Assembly (NCBI RefSeq): GCF_001011115.1
Contig: NZ_CP008874.1
Span: forward strand, 310,001-374,000
Direction of reading: 5' to 3'
DNA length: 64,000 bases
From: Halanaeroarchaeum sulfurireducens
GTDB taxonomy: Archaea; Halobacteriota; Halobacteria; Halobacteriales; Halobacteriaceae
Shown here: piece by piece, positions 22,402 through 31,789 of the stretch
Numbering within the stretch: the first letter of the stretch is position 1
Layout: the number at the start of each line of letters is the position of its first letter
Translations under genes and position numbers: made by a program
Notes under the pieces: generated by a model
The model's input: only the letters and a program-made list of their open reading frames with translations
What the model was told of the DNA's origin: nothing
Database searches by the model: none

Positions 22402-23490
22402 TCACAGGGGAACGGTCGTGTCGATGGCTCGCGTGCCGTTGACGAACAGCAGGAACGACGTGCTCCCCTCGATCTCCCGAAGTGACCGGGGCGGATCGTC
22501 GAAACGCACCACCAGCTCGCCGGCCTCGTCCAGACCGACGTACATCGTATCCCCGTCGGCGAGCGCCTTCTGGGTACCTCCAGCGGCGTGAAATTCGGGC
22601 CCAGCCCGCACATTCACATGGAGAGTGGAGTGCAGCGCTTCCTGACCGCCGGTCACGTCGACCTGAATCGCCGGAACACCGTCCGGCGCAGGCGTGACGG
22701 CAAACTCGGGTGCCACCTCTCGGGCCCGATCCACCCAGTCGGGTTCTGCAACTGAGGTTTCGCCGACCTCCTCGATGGTGTACCGCCATTCGATCGCACC
22801 CGCTTTTCCCCGGTGGTCGGTAACCTCCCAGGCGGCCTCCAGCTCGACGATCTCACCGTCTGAAGTGAACGACAGCGTCCCCTCGTAGGCATCGATCGAC
22901 TCGTACCTCCCTCTTCCATCGTCGTCCCAGTCGGCCGCGTCGGCCTCGGCGACGATCAGCGTCCGGTCACCCCTCGTGGTGACCGACGTGGGCTGGAAGT
23001 TCGCCGCCCCGAGATGAGCCTCGAGTTCGTAGTGGTTGGCCAGTTCGGAGTGGTCCACGTCGCGGATGAGGTCGGTATAGGCTTTCCCGCCGTTGACGCG
23101 AACGTACCCATCCCCGCCCTCGTTCCAGACGTCACGTGTGGGACCCAGCGACGTCTGTTCCTGGACGTAGCGGTTCCGACCGAGACGCAGCGTCGTCTCC
23201 GTGAGTTGGCCGTCCTCGATCCACTCCTCGGTGACGGTATAGGCGGTGTCCGCGAGAACGCGCTGATGTGACACGAGCAGTGTGGCCGTCACGCCCGCTT
23301 TGGAGACGCCCGGCGGCAGCGAGAGCTCCTCCAACTGCGGGCCGGAACCCGTCGTCCGTTCGGTTGTCGGTTGGACGGTCGACTGTGGTGGGTCGTCCGA
23401 GCCGCTGCATCCCGCGAGGGCGGCCAGCCCCACGGCTGTACTTCCGAGAAACGCCCGACGCCGCGTCCGGATCGCATTCGCGTCACTCAT
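22402..23490 (-). CDS. Tat-exported lipoprotein of unknown function
   Basis: A 362-residue protein beginning MSDANAIRTRRRAFLGSTAVGLAALAGCSG: a twin-arginine motif (RRRAFLG), hydrophobic core and LAGC lipobox with Cys about residue 28, the usual signal of haloarchaeal Tat lipoproteins. The mature part is an acidic beta-rich domain with repeated YVRVNGGKAYTDL-like strands and a second domain after residue 240, without a family I recognise. A TATA-like TTTATTTATT (about 23508-23520) lies about 25 nt before ATG 23490. The protein is probably anchored outside the cytoplasmic membrane. Confidence 0.8.
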   Translation of the reverse strand: MSDANAIRTRRRAFLGSTAVGLAALAGCSGSDDPPQSTVQPTTERTTGSGPQLEELSLPPGVSKAGVTATLLVSHQRVLADTAYTVTEEWIEDGQLTETTLRLGRNRYVQEQTSLGPTRDVWNEGGDGYVRVNGGKAYTDLIRDVDHSELANHYELEAHLGAANFQPTSVTTRGDRTLIVAEADAADWDDDGRGRYESIDAYEGTLSFTSDGEIVELEAAWEVTDHRGKAGAIEWRYTIEEVGETSVAEPDWVDRAREVAPEFAVTPAPDGVPAIQVDVTGGQEALHSTLHVNVRAGPEFHAAGGTQKALADGDTMYVGLDEAGELVVRFDDPPRSLREIEGSTSFLLFVNGTRAIDTTVPL

Positions 23491-23730
23491 TGATATTTTC
23501 GAAGTTAGAACCAATAAATAAAACAGTTGCCATCCGCTCGGGGCCGACGACCCGACTCGCGAAGCGATCGGTCGCACAACTCTCGGGTCGGGAGTTGCAG
23601 TTGCCTCGAACCGATCCAAGTCCCGTATGTTCGCGGATGAGCGGGTGGCCGACGACGGGGCAGTGGTAGTGAGTGTCGGGGACATCGGCAGGTATAAATA
23701 ACGAACGCGGTCGCTTTGGAGACGACGCGA

Positions 23731-24027
23731 ATGAAGCTCGCCAGGCCGACTGACATCGAGATCCTCGAGGAACTCGCCGACGGACGGCGGAACACGGCGG
23801 CGAATCTGTCTTACCACCTGGAAAAAGACCGGTCGTACATCAACACGCGCCTGCCGGTGTTGGCGGATTACGGTCTCCTCGAGCGGGTTGGCCCGTCTCC
23901 CAACAGCGGGCTCTACGAGATCACGGCGAAGGGCCGTCTCGTTTGCGAGCACGCGGAGCGTATGGATGACGAGGGCCTCGATTTCGACGCGTTCATCGAG
24001 GAGAAGGTGGCCGAAACCGAGTCCTGA
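23731..24027 (+). CDS. Winged-helix DNA-binding regulator
   Basis: A 98-residue protein with one winged helix: [55 protein letters not shown], resembling PhiH1-repressor-like/MarR HTH proteins of haloarchaea. The wing ([15 protein letters not shown]) is followed by a helix for dimerisation. A TTG start at 23716 is possible but ATG 23731 gives the natural N-terminus; TATAAATA at 23693-23700 is 31 nt upstream of 23731. It is divergent from the lipoprotein gene and upstream of uL16. Target genes unknown. Confidence 0.82.
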   Translation: MKLARPTDIEILEELADGRRNTAANLSYHLEKDRSYINTRLPVLADYGLLERVGPSPNSGLYEITAKGRLVCEHAERMDDEGLDFDAFIEEKVAETES

Positions 24028-24067
24028 CAGCGACCACCGATCGGTCGTGGGACCGGGCCTTCGAAGG

Positions 24068-24076
24068 TCTTATACC
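24068..24076 (+). promoter_or_regulatory. Promoter of the uL16/L10e gene
   Basis: CGAAGGTCTTATAC (24061-24074): BRE-like CGAAG and TTATAC about 33 nt upstream of ATG 24107. Confidence 0.55.
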
Positions 24077-24106
24077 CGTTTGCTCCCTGAGCAGACAGTA
24101 GTAACC

Positions 24107-24637
24107 ATGTCCGATAATCCGGCCTCAATGTATCGGGATATCGATAAGCCCAGCTATACCCGGCGGGACTACGTCACGGGCATTCCGGGCTCGAAGATCG
24201 CCCAGCACAATATGGGCGACCTCGATTCCGACCCCGATGACTGGCCCGTCCAGATCACCCTTCTCCCCGAGGAGTCCGTCCAGTTGCGCCACGACGCGCT
24301 CGAGGCCGCGCGTCTGTCGGCCAACCGCCATCTCATCAAGGAACTCGGCGAGGGCACATACAAGATGATCCTGCGCAAGTTCCCCCACCAGATCCTCCGG
24401 GAGAACAAGCAGGCGACCGGCGCTGGCGCGGACCGCGTCTCCGACGGGATGCGCCAGTCCTTCGGCGTCCCGGTCGGTACCGCCGCGCGGGTCCAGGCCG
24501 GAGACCCGCTGTTCACCGCGTACTGTACGGTCGAACAGGCGCCCGTGGTCAAGGACGCCCTCCGCCGTGCCTACAACAAGCTGACCCCGCCGTGCCGGAT
24601 CGACGTCGAGCGCGGCGCGGAACTGCTCACGAAGTAA
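24107..24637 (+). CDS. rpl10e: Ribosomal protein L10e (uL16)
   Basis: A 176-residue large-subunit protein of the expected archaeal length. [28 protein letters not shown], the [16 protein letters not shown] helix, [29 protein letters not shown] loop near the peptidyl-transferase centre and VLFTAYCT-like strand ([22 protein letters not shown]) are the conserved segments. ATG 24107 gives [15 protein letters not shown]. The next gene starts 9 nt later and may be co-transcribed. Confidence 0.96.
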   Translation: MSDNPASMYRDIDKPSYTRRDYVTGIPGSKIAQHNMGDLDSDPDDWPVQITLLPEESVQLRHDALEAARLSANRHLIKELGEGTYKMILRKFPHQILRENKQATGAGADRVSDGMRQSFGVPVGTAARVQAGDPLFTAYCTVEQAPVVKDALRRAYNKLTPPCRIDVERGAELLTK

Positions 24638-24646
24638 GGCCTCCCG

Positions 24647-25501
24647 ATGGTACGTCTGGCGGTCGCCTCCCGGTCTGAAACCTACGAACGGATTCGAGGG
24701 CCGCTCGGCGACCGCGGGATCGAGGTCGGATCCGTCGCCCCAGGCGGGCGCACGATTTCTCTGTCCGAATCACCGTTCGACAGCTACGACGTCGGTTTCG
24801 TCTTCCCCGGTCGGCTCATGGAAGGGGGCGTTCTCGACGCGCTCCTGTCGATACCCTGGGTCAACGACCGCGAGAGCGTCCTGCGCTCCCGGAACAAGGC
24901 CGAGACCATTGCCCGTCTGCAGGAGGCCGACGTCCCCGTCCCCGAGACCGTTCTCGTCTCGAATCCCGTCGACGAACCGACGACTGCGGCGGCCTTCGAC
25001 CGGTTCGACGGTCAGGCTGTCGTCAAGCCCAACTCTGCGACCCGCGGTCGTGGCGTCGTCAGGGTGGACGACCGGGACTCGTTTCGCGGCGTCGTCGACT
25101 ATCTCGAGTTGCTCCACGACAATCCAGCCGTGGGCGACCGCTCGTACCTCATTCAGGAGTTCATTCCGGGCGCGACCGATTATCGCGTGATGGTCGTCGG
25201 CGGAACCGCAGCCGGTGCGGTCGAGCGCTCGGTCCCCGATCGAACGGACGGGCGGTGGAAACACAACGTTCACCGGGGAGCGACTGCCGAGGGGGTCGAC
25301 CTGCCCGCCAAGCTGCTGGCGGTGGCCGAGCGTGCGGCGCAAGCCCTGGAGGTCGCCCTGCTCGGCGTCGATCTCCTCGTCACGGACGACCGCGTGGTGG
25401 TCAGCGAAACGAACGCTCGACCCACGGTCGACGACGCAGAAAAGTACGATTCGGACTTCTACGATCGACTGGCACAACTCGTTCGTGGGACGGCAGAGTA
25501 A
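24647..25501 (+). CDS. RimK-like ATP-grasp ligase
   Basis: A 284-residue ATP-grasp protein. The central part contains SRNKAETIARLQEADVPVPETVLV, the ATP-binding Lys in AVVKPNSATRGRGVV and a Gly-rich loop, YLIQEFIPGATDYRVMVVGG, and the acidic metal site LLGVDLLV...VVSETNARPTVDDAEK. These features match RimK/LysX-type enzymes that add amino acids to a carboxylate of a protein or metabolite. The substrate (for example glutamate on a ribosomal protein or a cofactor tail) cannot be told. It sits 9 nt after uL16 and its last codon abuts the stop of the convergent Hsp20 gene. Confidence 0.82.
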   Translation: MVRLAVASRSETYERIRGPLGDRGIEVGSVAPGGRTISLSESPFDSYDVGFVFPGRLMEGGVLDALLSIPWVNDRESVLRSRNKAETIARLQEADVPVPETVLVSNPVDEPTTAAAFDRFDGQAVVKPNSATRGRGVVRVDDRDSFRGVVDYLELLHDNPAVGDRSYLIQEFIPGATDYRVMVVGGTAAGAVERSVPDRTDGRWKHNVHRGATAEGVDLPAKLLAVAERAAQALEVALLGVDLLVTDDRVVVSETNARPTVDDAEKYDSDFYDRLAQLVRGTAE

Positions 25502-25918
25502 TCACTCGACGTCAATGTCGGTCGAGCGTGCGGCTCGATCGAAGACGACCTCGAGTACTCCGTTGTTGTAGGTTGCCGTCCCCGTATCGGGGTCGACGGG
25601 CGCCGGGAGGGTGATGCGCTCGTCGTACTCGCGGACGTCGCTGGCCGCACTCACCGTGAGGTGATCGCCATCGCACTGGAGCGAGATATCGGATTTTGCG
25701 ACCCCTGGCAGATCCGCGACGACCCGGATGTCGTCGTCGGTTTCCTGGACATCGACGTGCGTGTCGCTCCCGAACCCGGCCGGTTCCTGCTCGAAGCCGA
25801 CATTGCCGCGAGCGTCACCCTGCATCATCTCGTCCATCATGCGTTCGATCTCGCGGAAGATGTCGTCGAAGGGATCGTCGCGGTCGTCACGTCTCATGTC
25901 CCGACGTTCGTCGAGCAC
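25502..25918 (-). CDS. hsp20: Small heat shock protein (Hsp20/alpha-crystallin)
   Basis: A 138-residue chaperone. The alpha-crystallin domain spans about 50-138: DTHVDVQETDDDIRVVADLPGVAKSDISLQCDGDHLTV, YDERITLPAPVDPDTGTATYNNGVLEVVF with the family's A-x-x-x-N-G-V-L motif. The acidic N-terminal region (DDRDDPFDDIFREIERMMDEMM) is a helix for oligomerisation. There is no IxI C-terminal extension, so the usual interlocking tail is lacking. A shorter start at Met8 (25897) is possible. It ends on the base next to the stop of the RimK-like gene (convergent). Confidence 0.92.
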   Translation of the reverse strand: MLDERRDMRRDDRDDPFDDIFREIERMMDEMMQGDARGNVGFEQEPAGFGSDTHVDVQETDDDIRVVADLPGVAKSDISLQCDGDHLTVSAASDVREYDERITLPAPVDPDTGTATYNNGVLEVVFDRAARSTDIDVE

Positions 25919-26047
25919 GCGGAAAAGGATTCTGTTGGCGCCAATCCGACGATTCTTCGTGTGCCCGATCGAATCGCAACTCCCCGATGACTCGGCGCAG
26001 TCTCATCGACCCGCAGGTACCCGATCGATTCACCGCTGTCTGATCGA

Positions 26048-27058
26048 CTAGTCGAGACCGAGCGCCTCGTCGGTCGTGGCCATACTCTCCTCGGCCGTCG
26101 ACGTCTCGAGAACGGCGCGGATGGCATCGACGTTCTCGGGGACGACGTCGGACTCCTGGTGGATGGCCTGGAAGAGATAGAGGTCGGAGCCCTCCACGGT
26201 GATCGATTCGCTCCAGATGCCGTTCTCCCAGAGGTCGCCACGCGGCCGACCCATATCCAGGGCGTACTCTTTGAGCGCGCCGGTGCCATCGATGTCGAGG
26301 TCGGCGTCGATGAGCAGGAGTCGCGACTCGCCGGCGAGCGTCTCGCGCACGTCGTCGGCCGTCGGCGTGGAGTCGAGGGTGACGTTGATCGAGTGCATGT
26401 GCATCAGCGTCGCGGGGACCTTCAGCCCCAGCGTGTCGATGTCCAGGTCGGGGAAGATCGTGTTGACGTCCGGTCCGTGATGGGATGGGAGGGAGACGGG
26501 ATTCGGGAGGATGTCGTTGATCGGTCCTCGACCGCTCTGGGCGGGGTCGCCCCCTCGACGGACCAGTGTTGCCCGCACCTTCTCGATGCCGAACTCTTCC
26601 TCGAGCGGGGCGACGAGACGTGACAGCCCGGTCGTGTTGCAGGAGACGACGCGGACGAAATCGGCGTCCGCCGCCTCGTCGAAATTCGACCGGGCATTGA
26701 AGGAGACGTCGACGATGTCCTCGGATTCGCCGCCCTGAAAGAGTGCGGGCGTGTCGTACTCCTCGTAGAGCGCTTTGTTCTGTTCGCCGATCCCCGACGG
26801 TGTGGCGTCGACGACGACGTCGGCGGTCGCGACGAGGTCCTCGACCAGCCCGGCGGTCTCCAGTCCGGCGTCTGCGAACTGGTCGAGACGGTCCTCGATG
26901 GCTGGATACAGGTCGTACCCCCGACGCCGGGCCTGTTCGGCCTCGAAGTTCGGTCGCGTCTTCGCGACGCCGACGACCGACATGTCCGGTTGAGCGCTCA
27001 CCGCGTCGGCAACTCGCTTTCCGATGGTTCCGTAGCCGTTGATCCCGACCCGAATCAT
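26048..27058 (-). CDS. gapII: Type II (archaeal) glyceraldehyde-3-phosphate dehydrogenase
   Basis: A 336-residue archaeal GAPDH (NAD(P)-dependent, phosphorylating, with a catalytic Cys), used mainly in the gluconeogenic direction in haloarchaea. Rossmann motif [15 protein letters not shown] (7-21), TPSGIGEQN, catalytic Cys in [49 protein letters not shown] and the C-terminal [18 protein letters not shown] motif are characteristic of the archaeal form and differ from bacterial GapA. ATG 27058 is the natural start. Confidence 0.95.
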   Translation of the reverse strand: MIRVGINGYGTIGKRVADAVSAQPDMSVVGVAKTRPNFEAEQARRRGYDLYPAIEDRLDQFADAGLETAGLVEDLVATADVVVDATPSGIGEQNKALYEEYDTPALFQGGESEDIVDVSFNARSNFDEAADADFVRVVSCNTTGLSRLVAPLEEEFGIEKVRATLVRRGGDPAQSGRGPINDILPNPVSLPSHHGPDVNTIFPDLDIDTLGLKVPATLMHMHSINVTLDSTPTADDVRETLAGESRLLLIDADLDIDGTGALKEYALDMGRPRGDLWENGIWSESITVEGSDLYLFQAIHQESDVVPENVDAIRAVLETSTAEESMATTDEALGLD

Positions 27059-27127
27059 GCCAGAGAATCCGCCTGCCTGCGGGTTAACGGTTTCGAGGGA
27101 CGCCGATCCGACGGCCGTCCGAACCGA

Positions 27128-27610
27128 TCAGCCCAATCCCGGTAGCCACACGAGGTGCGACGTGGTGACGACGAGGTGGACCACCAGTAGTTCGACGGCG
27201 GTCACTGCCAGAGTGACGACCGTCGCCCATCTGCTGTCGACGGTGACGCCGACGGGGACGTCGTACTCCTCGGGCCAGGGGTACAGAAGCGCCATGCCGC
27301 GAACGTTCCCCAGCAGGTCGAGGACGTAGTGGGTCAGGACACCGATCCACACGAAGTGAAGGTTATCGAAGACGAACGGGAACGCGACGAAGACGCCCAG
27401 AGTGGCCAGATTGTGGAGGGTTTTCCGGTGCGAGCCGATGCTCGTGTCGATATCGGGGACCATCGCGCCCAGCACGATCGGCACGCCCACCATCCCGACC
27501 GTTCCGAGGGCCGTCCAGTCGAGATCGGGGGCAACGATCACGCCCGTTCCGATGGCCAGCACCACGGCGTTGAGAACGTGGTCTCGTTTGTTCACGGTCG
27601 ACGGGAGCAT
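27128..27610 (-). CDS. Integral-membrane metal-dependent hydrolase (DUF457-like)
   Basis: A 160-residue protein with four hydrophobic segments and a signature GAMVPDIDTSIGSHRKTLHNLATL in the first part, like the LexA-binding/metal-dependent hydrolase family (DUF457). The conserved Asp-Ile-Asp and His-Arg residues near the membrane face are probable metal ligands, as also HFVWIGVLTHYVLDLLG (His-Tyr-x-x-Asp). The biological substrate is unknown. ATG 27610 is chosen; a longer frame adds basic, unnatural residues. Divergent from the aminopeptidase gene with 82 bp between starts. Confidence 0.75.
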   Translation of the reverse strand: MLPSTVNKRDHVLNAVVLAIGTGVIVAPDLDWTALGTVGMVGVPIVLGAMVPDIDTSIGSHRKTLHNLATLGVFVAFPFVFDNLHFVWIGVLTHYVLDLLGNVRGMALLYPWPEEYDVPVGVTVDSRWATVVTLAVTAVELLVVHLVVTTSHLVWLPGLG

Positions 27611-27692
27611 CCTGGGAACTATGAACCGTTCGCCATCCGGGCGGAGAGCGCCGAACGAAAACGCTAACGGCGGGCCGCCACCGAGGACGACC

Positions 27693-28640
27693 ATGAGCCG
27701 ACGTGACGCCGCGGAGACGGCGATCCACCAGTGTCTCGACCTCCAATCGGACGAGCGCTGCCTGATCGTGACGGACGACGACAGGCGGCCCATCGGCCAG
27801 ATCCTTTACGAGGTCGCCGCCGACGTGACCGACGAGGCGGTCATCGTCCAGTACCCGCCCGGCGATCAGCACGGCGCGGAGCCCCCGGCACCGATCGCCG
27901 CCGCGTTGCTGGAGGTTGACGCCTACCTCGCACCCACGACGAAGAGTCTGAGCCACACGCGAGCGCGCAGCGAGGCGAGCGACGCGGGTGTGCGCGGCGC
28001 CACGCTCCCGGGCATCACCGAGGACGTGTTCACGACGGGCCTCGACGCGGATTACGAGGCGATCAGCCGGCACTGCGTGGACGTCCTCGACCAGGTCAGG
28101 GGTGCCGATGAAATCCGGGTCACGGCCCCGAACGGTACCGACATCACCGTCCGCCCCGGGGACCGCGACTGGCGTGACGACACTGGCATGGTCGACGAAC
28201 CGGGCGCGTTCTCGAACCTGCCAGCGGGAGAGGTCTTCGTCAGCCCCGCGACGGCCGAGGGTACCTACGTCGTCGATGGCACCATGATGCCCTACGGCCG
28301 TCTCGAACCCGAGCAGTCCCTCAGTTTCGCGGTCGAGGACGGTCGGGTCACCGACATCGGGGACGACGAGATCCGGGCGCAGGTCGAGGCCGCGGCCGAG
28401 ACGGTTGGGGAGGACGCCTACAATCTCGCCGAGCTGGGCATCGGTACAAACGTCGCCGTGGCCGATCTCGTGGGATCGGTGCTCCTCGACGAGAAGGCCG
28501 CCGGGACGGTCCACTTCGCGATCGGCGACGACGCGGGTATCGGCGGCGACGTGAGCGCCCCGTTGCACCTCGACGGCATCGTCACCGACCCGACCGTGTA
28601 CGCGGACGGCGAGGAACTCTCGCTCCCACGGCCGGAATGA
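27693..28640 (+). CDS. M29-family (thermophilic) aminopeptidase-like protein
   Basis: A 315-residue protein with the AmpS-like segments ALLEVDAYLAPTTKSLSHTRAR, VTAPNGTDITVRPG, NLPAGEVFVSPATAEGTYVVDG and NLAELGIGTNVAVADLVGSVLLDEKAAGTVHFAIGDDAGIGGD. The ELGIGTN motif and the final HLDGI...PTVYADGE are typical of the M29/DUF2172-like metallo-aminopeptidases. It is shorter than the ~400-residue bacterial enzymes, as are other haloarchaeal members. Substrate range unknown. ATG 27693 is chosen over a longer basic extension. Confidence 0.82.
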   Translation: MSRRDAAETAIHQCLDLQSDERCLIVTDDDRRPIGQILYEVAADVTDEAVIVQYPPGDQHGAEPPAPIAAALLEVDAYLAPTTKSLSHTRARSEASDAGVRGATLPGITEDVFTTGLDADYEAISRHCVDVLDQVRGADEIRVTAPNGTDITVRPGDRDWRDDTGMVDEPGAFSNLPAGEVFVSPATAEGTYVVDGTMMPYGRLEPEQSLSFAVEDGRVTDIGDDEIRAQVEAAAETVGEDAYNLAELGIGTNVAVADLVGSVLLDEKAAGTVHFAIGDDAGIGGDVSAPLHLDGIVTDPTVYADGEELSLPRPE

Positions 28641-28667
28641 GCCCACCGAGAGAAATCAACGCAGCGG

Positions 28668-28674
28668 GTTTTTA
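28668..28674 (+). promoter_or_regulatory. TATA box of the HVO_0476-like gene
   Basis: GTTTTTACGC about 25-30 nt upstream of ATG 28699, consistent with a leaderless transcript. Confidence 0.5.
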
Positions 28675-28698
28675 CGCCTCGGCCGGCTATTCACCGCC

Positions 28699-29355
28699 AT
28701 GAGCCAACAGCAGGACCGGGTCGGGATTCCCTGCCCCGCGTGTTCGCCCGATCTGGAGACGGTCCACGAAGTCCTCTCCACGGGCGGGGGCCGGGCGACG
28801 GTCCGGTGTACGGAGTGCGATCACGTCCACAAGGTCGCCATCGACGAGGAGACGACCGTCGAGCGCGACGTCATCATTTCACAGGACGGCGAATCGCTCA
28901 CGACCACCGTCGACGTCCCCGCCGACGAGCGGCTCCGTGTCGGCGAGGAGTTCATCGTCGATACCGACGATGCCATCATGCAGGTCCGCATCACCGACAT
29001 CGAGGTCGGCCCCGAGCAGCGAACCTCGTCGGCTATGGGCGAGTCGGTGGCGACGATCTGGACGCGCGCCGTCGACAACGTGAGCGTCGACATCACGCTG
29101 CATCCGCGGGACGGCGATCGGGAGGCGACGCGCTCTATCACTGTCTACGTCCCCGGCGATTACGAGTTCGTGATCGGGGAGACGATGACCCTCGAGGACG
29201 AGGAGTTCACCGTCACGGCCATCCACGTGCGCGAAACCGCCCACGAGCGCTACCCCTTCCCCAAACTGGGCGAGGACGGCGACACGGTCGAGGCCAAGGA
29301 CGTAAAGCGAGTTTACGGGTACGACGAGTCCAGCGACGCCTGGTCGGCCTGGTGA
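28699..29355 (+). CDS. HVO_0476-family zinc-finger protein
   Basis: A 218-residue protein with an N-terminal zinc ribbon, CPAC (12-15) and CTEC (37-40), followed by an acidic beta-rich domain (about 60-215) with several Asp/Glu turns and a C-terminal AERYPFPKLGEDGDTV-like segment. The family is a conserved haloarchaeal group named after the Haloferax member; its function is unknown, but the single ribbon and beta barrel suggest RNA or protein binding. It is 37 bp upstream of pcm on the same strand and may form an operon with it. Confidence 0.82.
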   Translation: MSQQQDRVGIPCPACSPDLETVHEVLSTGGGRATVRCTECDHVHKVAIDEETTVERDVIISQDGESLTTTVDVPADERLRVGEEFIVDTDDAIMQVRITDIEVGPEQRTSSAMGESVATIWTRAVDNVSVDITLHPRDGDREATRSITVYVPGDYEFVIGETMTLEDEEFTVTAIHVRETAHERYPFPKLGEDGDTVEAKDVKRVYGYDESSDAWSAW

Positions 29356-29392
29356 GCGGTCGATTCAAGGCGATCGAACGTCTCTTTTCCAC

Positions 29393-30136
29393 ATGGATTT
29401 CGCCGCGCTCCGCGATTCGATGGTCGCGAGCCTCCAGCACGATACCAAGGGGGTCGTGGAGGCGGAGCCGGTCGGCCGTGCGATGCGGTCGGTCCCTCGG
29501 CACGCATTCCTCGACGAAGGGCACCGCTCGTACATGGACCAGGCCTTCGAACACCGTGGGACCACCGTGCTCGCCCCGTCGATGGCGGGGCGACTACTCG
29601 AGTCGCTGGCCATCGAGTCCGACGACTCGGTCCTGGTGGTCGGTGCGGGCGTCGGCTACACGGTCGCGGTCCTCGCCGAAATCGTCGGCCCGAAACGGGT
29701 CCACGCGGTCGACATCACACGATCGCTCGTCATCGACGCGCGGCGGAACCTCCACAATGCGGGCTACGACGCCGTACTGGTGGACTGCCGGGATGGCGCG
29801 TCGGGGCTGCCGGAGTACGCCCCGTACGATCGCATCCTCGTCGAGGCGGCGGCCGTCCGGCCACCCGACGCGCTCGTCCGCCAGCTAGCACCGGGGGGAC
29901 GCCTTGTCATGCCGACCGGGACTGGTGATCAGCGGCTCCTCGCATTCGAGGCCGGTCGAGCGGTCCGGGACTTCGGCGACGTCGGCTTCGCACCGCTCCT
30001 CGTCGAGGGCGAGCAGGCCGACGCGATCGAACGCAACCGAACCCGTCGAGAGGACGTCGAACGGGCGTCGAAGGCGGCCGAACGACGCCGTGGCTGGGAA
30101 CGCGAGTGGATCGACTGGGAGTCCCAGGACTACTAA
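29393..30136 (+). CDS. pcm: Protein-L-isoaspartate O-methyltransferase
   Basis: A 247-residue SAM-dependent methyltransferase that repairs isoaspartyl residues in damaged proteins. MRSVPRHAFLDEGHRSYMDQAF, TVLAPSMAGRLLESL, the SAM motif VLVVGAGVGYTVAVLAEI and VLVDCRDGASGLPEYAPYDRILVEAA match Pcm. The motif GxGxGY is typical. It carries a C-terminal helical extension (RREDVERASKAAERRRGWEREW) beyond many bacterial forms. The stop overlaps the 3' end of the convergent gene by 4 nt. Confidence 0.9.
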   Translation: MDFAALRDSMVASLQHDTKGVVEAEPVGRAMRSVPRHAFLDEGHRSYMDQAFEHRGTTVLAPSMAGRLLESLAIESDDSVLVVGAGVGYTVAVLAEIVGPKRVHAVDITRSLVIDARRNLHNAGYDAVLVDCRDGASGLPEYAPYDRILVEAAAVRPPDALVRQLAPGGRLVMPTGTGDQRLLAFEAGRAVRDFGDVGFAPLLVEGEQADAIERNRTRREDVERASKAAERRRGWEREWIDWESQDY

Positions 30137-30579
30137 TCGCGAATCACCAGTATCTCCGAGTTCTCTCGGCGGTCCATATACTGGGACCCCGCCGGTGGTT
30201 TCACCTCGATCGTGAGCGTTCCCTCCGCCTGGTTCGGCCCCAATCGCGGTTCGATCCGGACGGACGCGACGCCATTCGGCCCGGTCTTCTCGACGGCCGG
30301 CGAGTCGAGTTGCGCACTGCCGCGTTTCACGAGGACGGTCGCGTCTGCCACGGGTGCGCCCTCGGGGTCGATGGCGGTGATGGAGACGGTCTGGGATTCG
30401 GGCTGGACCACTTCCGGCGATGGCTTTGCGTCGAGTTCGGAAACGCCGAAGGACTGGACCCCCGAGATCATCGAGAGCATCACGCTGAGCGTCGCAACGC
30501 CGACCACGAACGCGATGACCAGTCGGACCGGCAATCCCTCGATGGCGCGTTCGTCCTGGCGGAAGTCTGTAAACGACAT
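30133..30579 (-). CDS. Small membrane-anchored protein with an Ig-like domain
   Basis: A 148-residue protein with one N-terminal membrane helix (IEGLPVRLVIAFVVGVATLSVMLSMIS) preceded by DFRQDERA, then a beta-sandwich domain on the outside: VSITAIDPEGAPVADATVLVKRGSAQLDSPAVEKTGPNGVASVRI with the usual PEG-type turn, and a final strand AEGTLTIEVKPPAGS. The positive-outside helix with acidic N-terminus resembles the type III pilin-like signal, though no pilin motif is proven. Start ATG 30579 is the only one giving this helix. Function unknown. The 3' end overlaps pcm by 4 nt. Confidence 0.7.
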   Translation of the reverse strand: MSFTDFRQDERAIEGLPVRLVIAFVVGVATLSVMLSMISGVQSFGVSELDAKPSPEVVQPESQTVSITAIDPEGAPVADATVLVKRGSAQLDSPAVEKTGPNGVASVRIEPRLGPNQAEGTLTIEVKPPAGSQYMDRRENSEILVIRD

Positions 30580-30654
30580 GGGACGGGATGGCCCTCCGTT
30601 CGATGATAAACTCTCGGGCAACGGTTTAGATACGAGCGCGAACGACGGGGGTGT

Positions 30655-31758
30655 ATGACTTTCGTCCTGGGCCGGTCGGCCGACACCGGACAGACGGGCT
30701 CTATCGGCCACTTTCTCGCCACCGACGGCAGTCGCGGTGCCCCGGTGGCTCTCGACCTGGAACACCCCCACGTCGGCCTCGTCGTGGGGAAGCGTGGTTC
30801 CGGAAAGTCGTACACGCTTGGGGTACTCGCCGAGGAGATCGGCGCGACGCCAGGGCTCTCGGGCGTCGTCGTGGACCCGATGGGCGCGTTCACCGGACTG
30901 GCGAGTGCGTCCAACGCCCGCGTCGTTTCCGAACCCACGATCCGCGCGGACGCCATCCCGCCAGCGGGCTGGTGTCAGCTCCTCGATCTGGACCCCGCGA
31001 CCGGGGCGGGCGCACTGCTCTGGCGAGCGGTCGCGACCGCGTCGACGCTCCCGGAAATGCGCTCTGCCGTCGACAGTCCCGGCGTGCCAGCCGAGACCCG
31101 CCGAGCGGTCCTGAACCATCTCGAACTGGCGGCCGGCTGGGAGACGTTTGATCCGTCCGGACTGACCGCGGCCGACCTCCAGTCCGACGGTGTCACCGTC
31201 CTCGACACCGCCGGCACACCCACTGCGGCCCAGGCGGCCGTCGTCTTCGCCGTCGCTCGCGGGCTGTACGACCGGGCGCTCCAGTCCGACTCGGATCCAC
31301 TGCCCTGGCTTTTAGTCGACGAAGCCCACGCCGTCGCCGACACGGTGGCCAGTCGCGCCCTCCGGACGCTCCTGACGCGTGGCCGTCATCCCGGCGTGAG
31401 TCTCGTCCTCGCGACACAGCGCCCTGCAGCTCTGCCACCCGTCGCCATCTCCCAGGCTGACCTCGTGATCAGCCACCGGCTCACGGCGGGACCGGACGTG
31501 GACGCCCTCGCCCGGACGAACCCCACGTACCTCGACACCGACCTACGAACGCGACTCCCGAACGGCGTCGGTGACGCTCTCGTGGTGGACGACGCGACGG
31601 AATCGGCGGTCACCATCACCGTCCGCGAGCGCCGGACGCCCCACGGCGGGGAGACACCACGGGCCTCGGATCGCTGCTCCGATCAGGGTGGACGTGGGGC
31701 GGGGGACGGGTCCGCCACCCCTCCCGAACACGCGGCGGCCGCACATCGCAGTCCGTAG
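30655..31758 (+). CDS. HerA-like P-loop ATPase
   Basis: A 367-residue P-loop protein. Walker A GKRGSGKSY (47-55), Walker B LLVDEAHAV (about 216-224), and a C-terminal arginine region near TRGRHPGVSLVLATQRPAALPP. This is the DUF87/HerA-type ATPase core that pumps DNA in archaeal repair with NurA; NurA is not next to it, and the protein lacks the HAS barrel expected at the N-terminus of HerA, so it could be one of the haloarchaeal HerA-like branch proteins. The N-terminal 40 residues are a degenerate barrel-like segment. A small membrane protein follows 31 bp later. The disordered tail (GGETPRASDRCSDQ...) is not conserved-looking. Confidence 0.8.
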   Translation: MTFVLGRSADTGQTGSIGHFLATDGSRGAPVALDLEHPHVGLVVGKRGSGKSYTLGVLAEEIGATPGLSGVVVDPMGAFTGLASASNARVVSEPTIRADAIPPAGWCQLLDLDPATGAGALLWRAVATASTLPEMRSAVDSPGVPAETRRAVLNHLELAAGWETFDPSGLTAADLQSDGVTVLDTAGTPTAAQAAVVFAVARGLYDRALQSDSDPLPWLLVDEAHAVADTVASRALRTLLTRGRHPGVSLVLATQRPAALPPVAISQADLVISHRLTAGPDVDALARTNPTYLDTDLRTRLPNGVGDALVVDDATESAVTITVRERRTPHGGETPRASDRCSDQGGRGAGDGSATPPEHAAAAHRSP

Positions 31759-31789
31759 CTTTTTGTCCGCCAGCGTCCTGAGCGGAGAT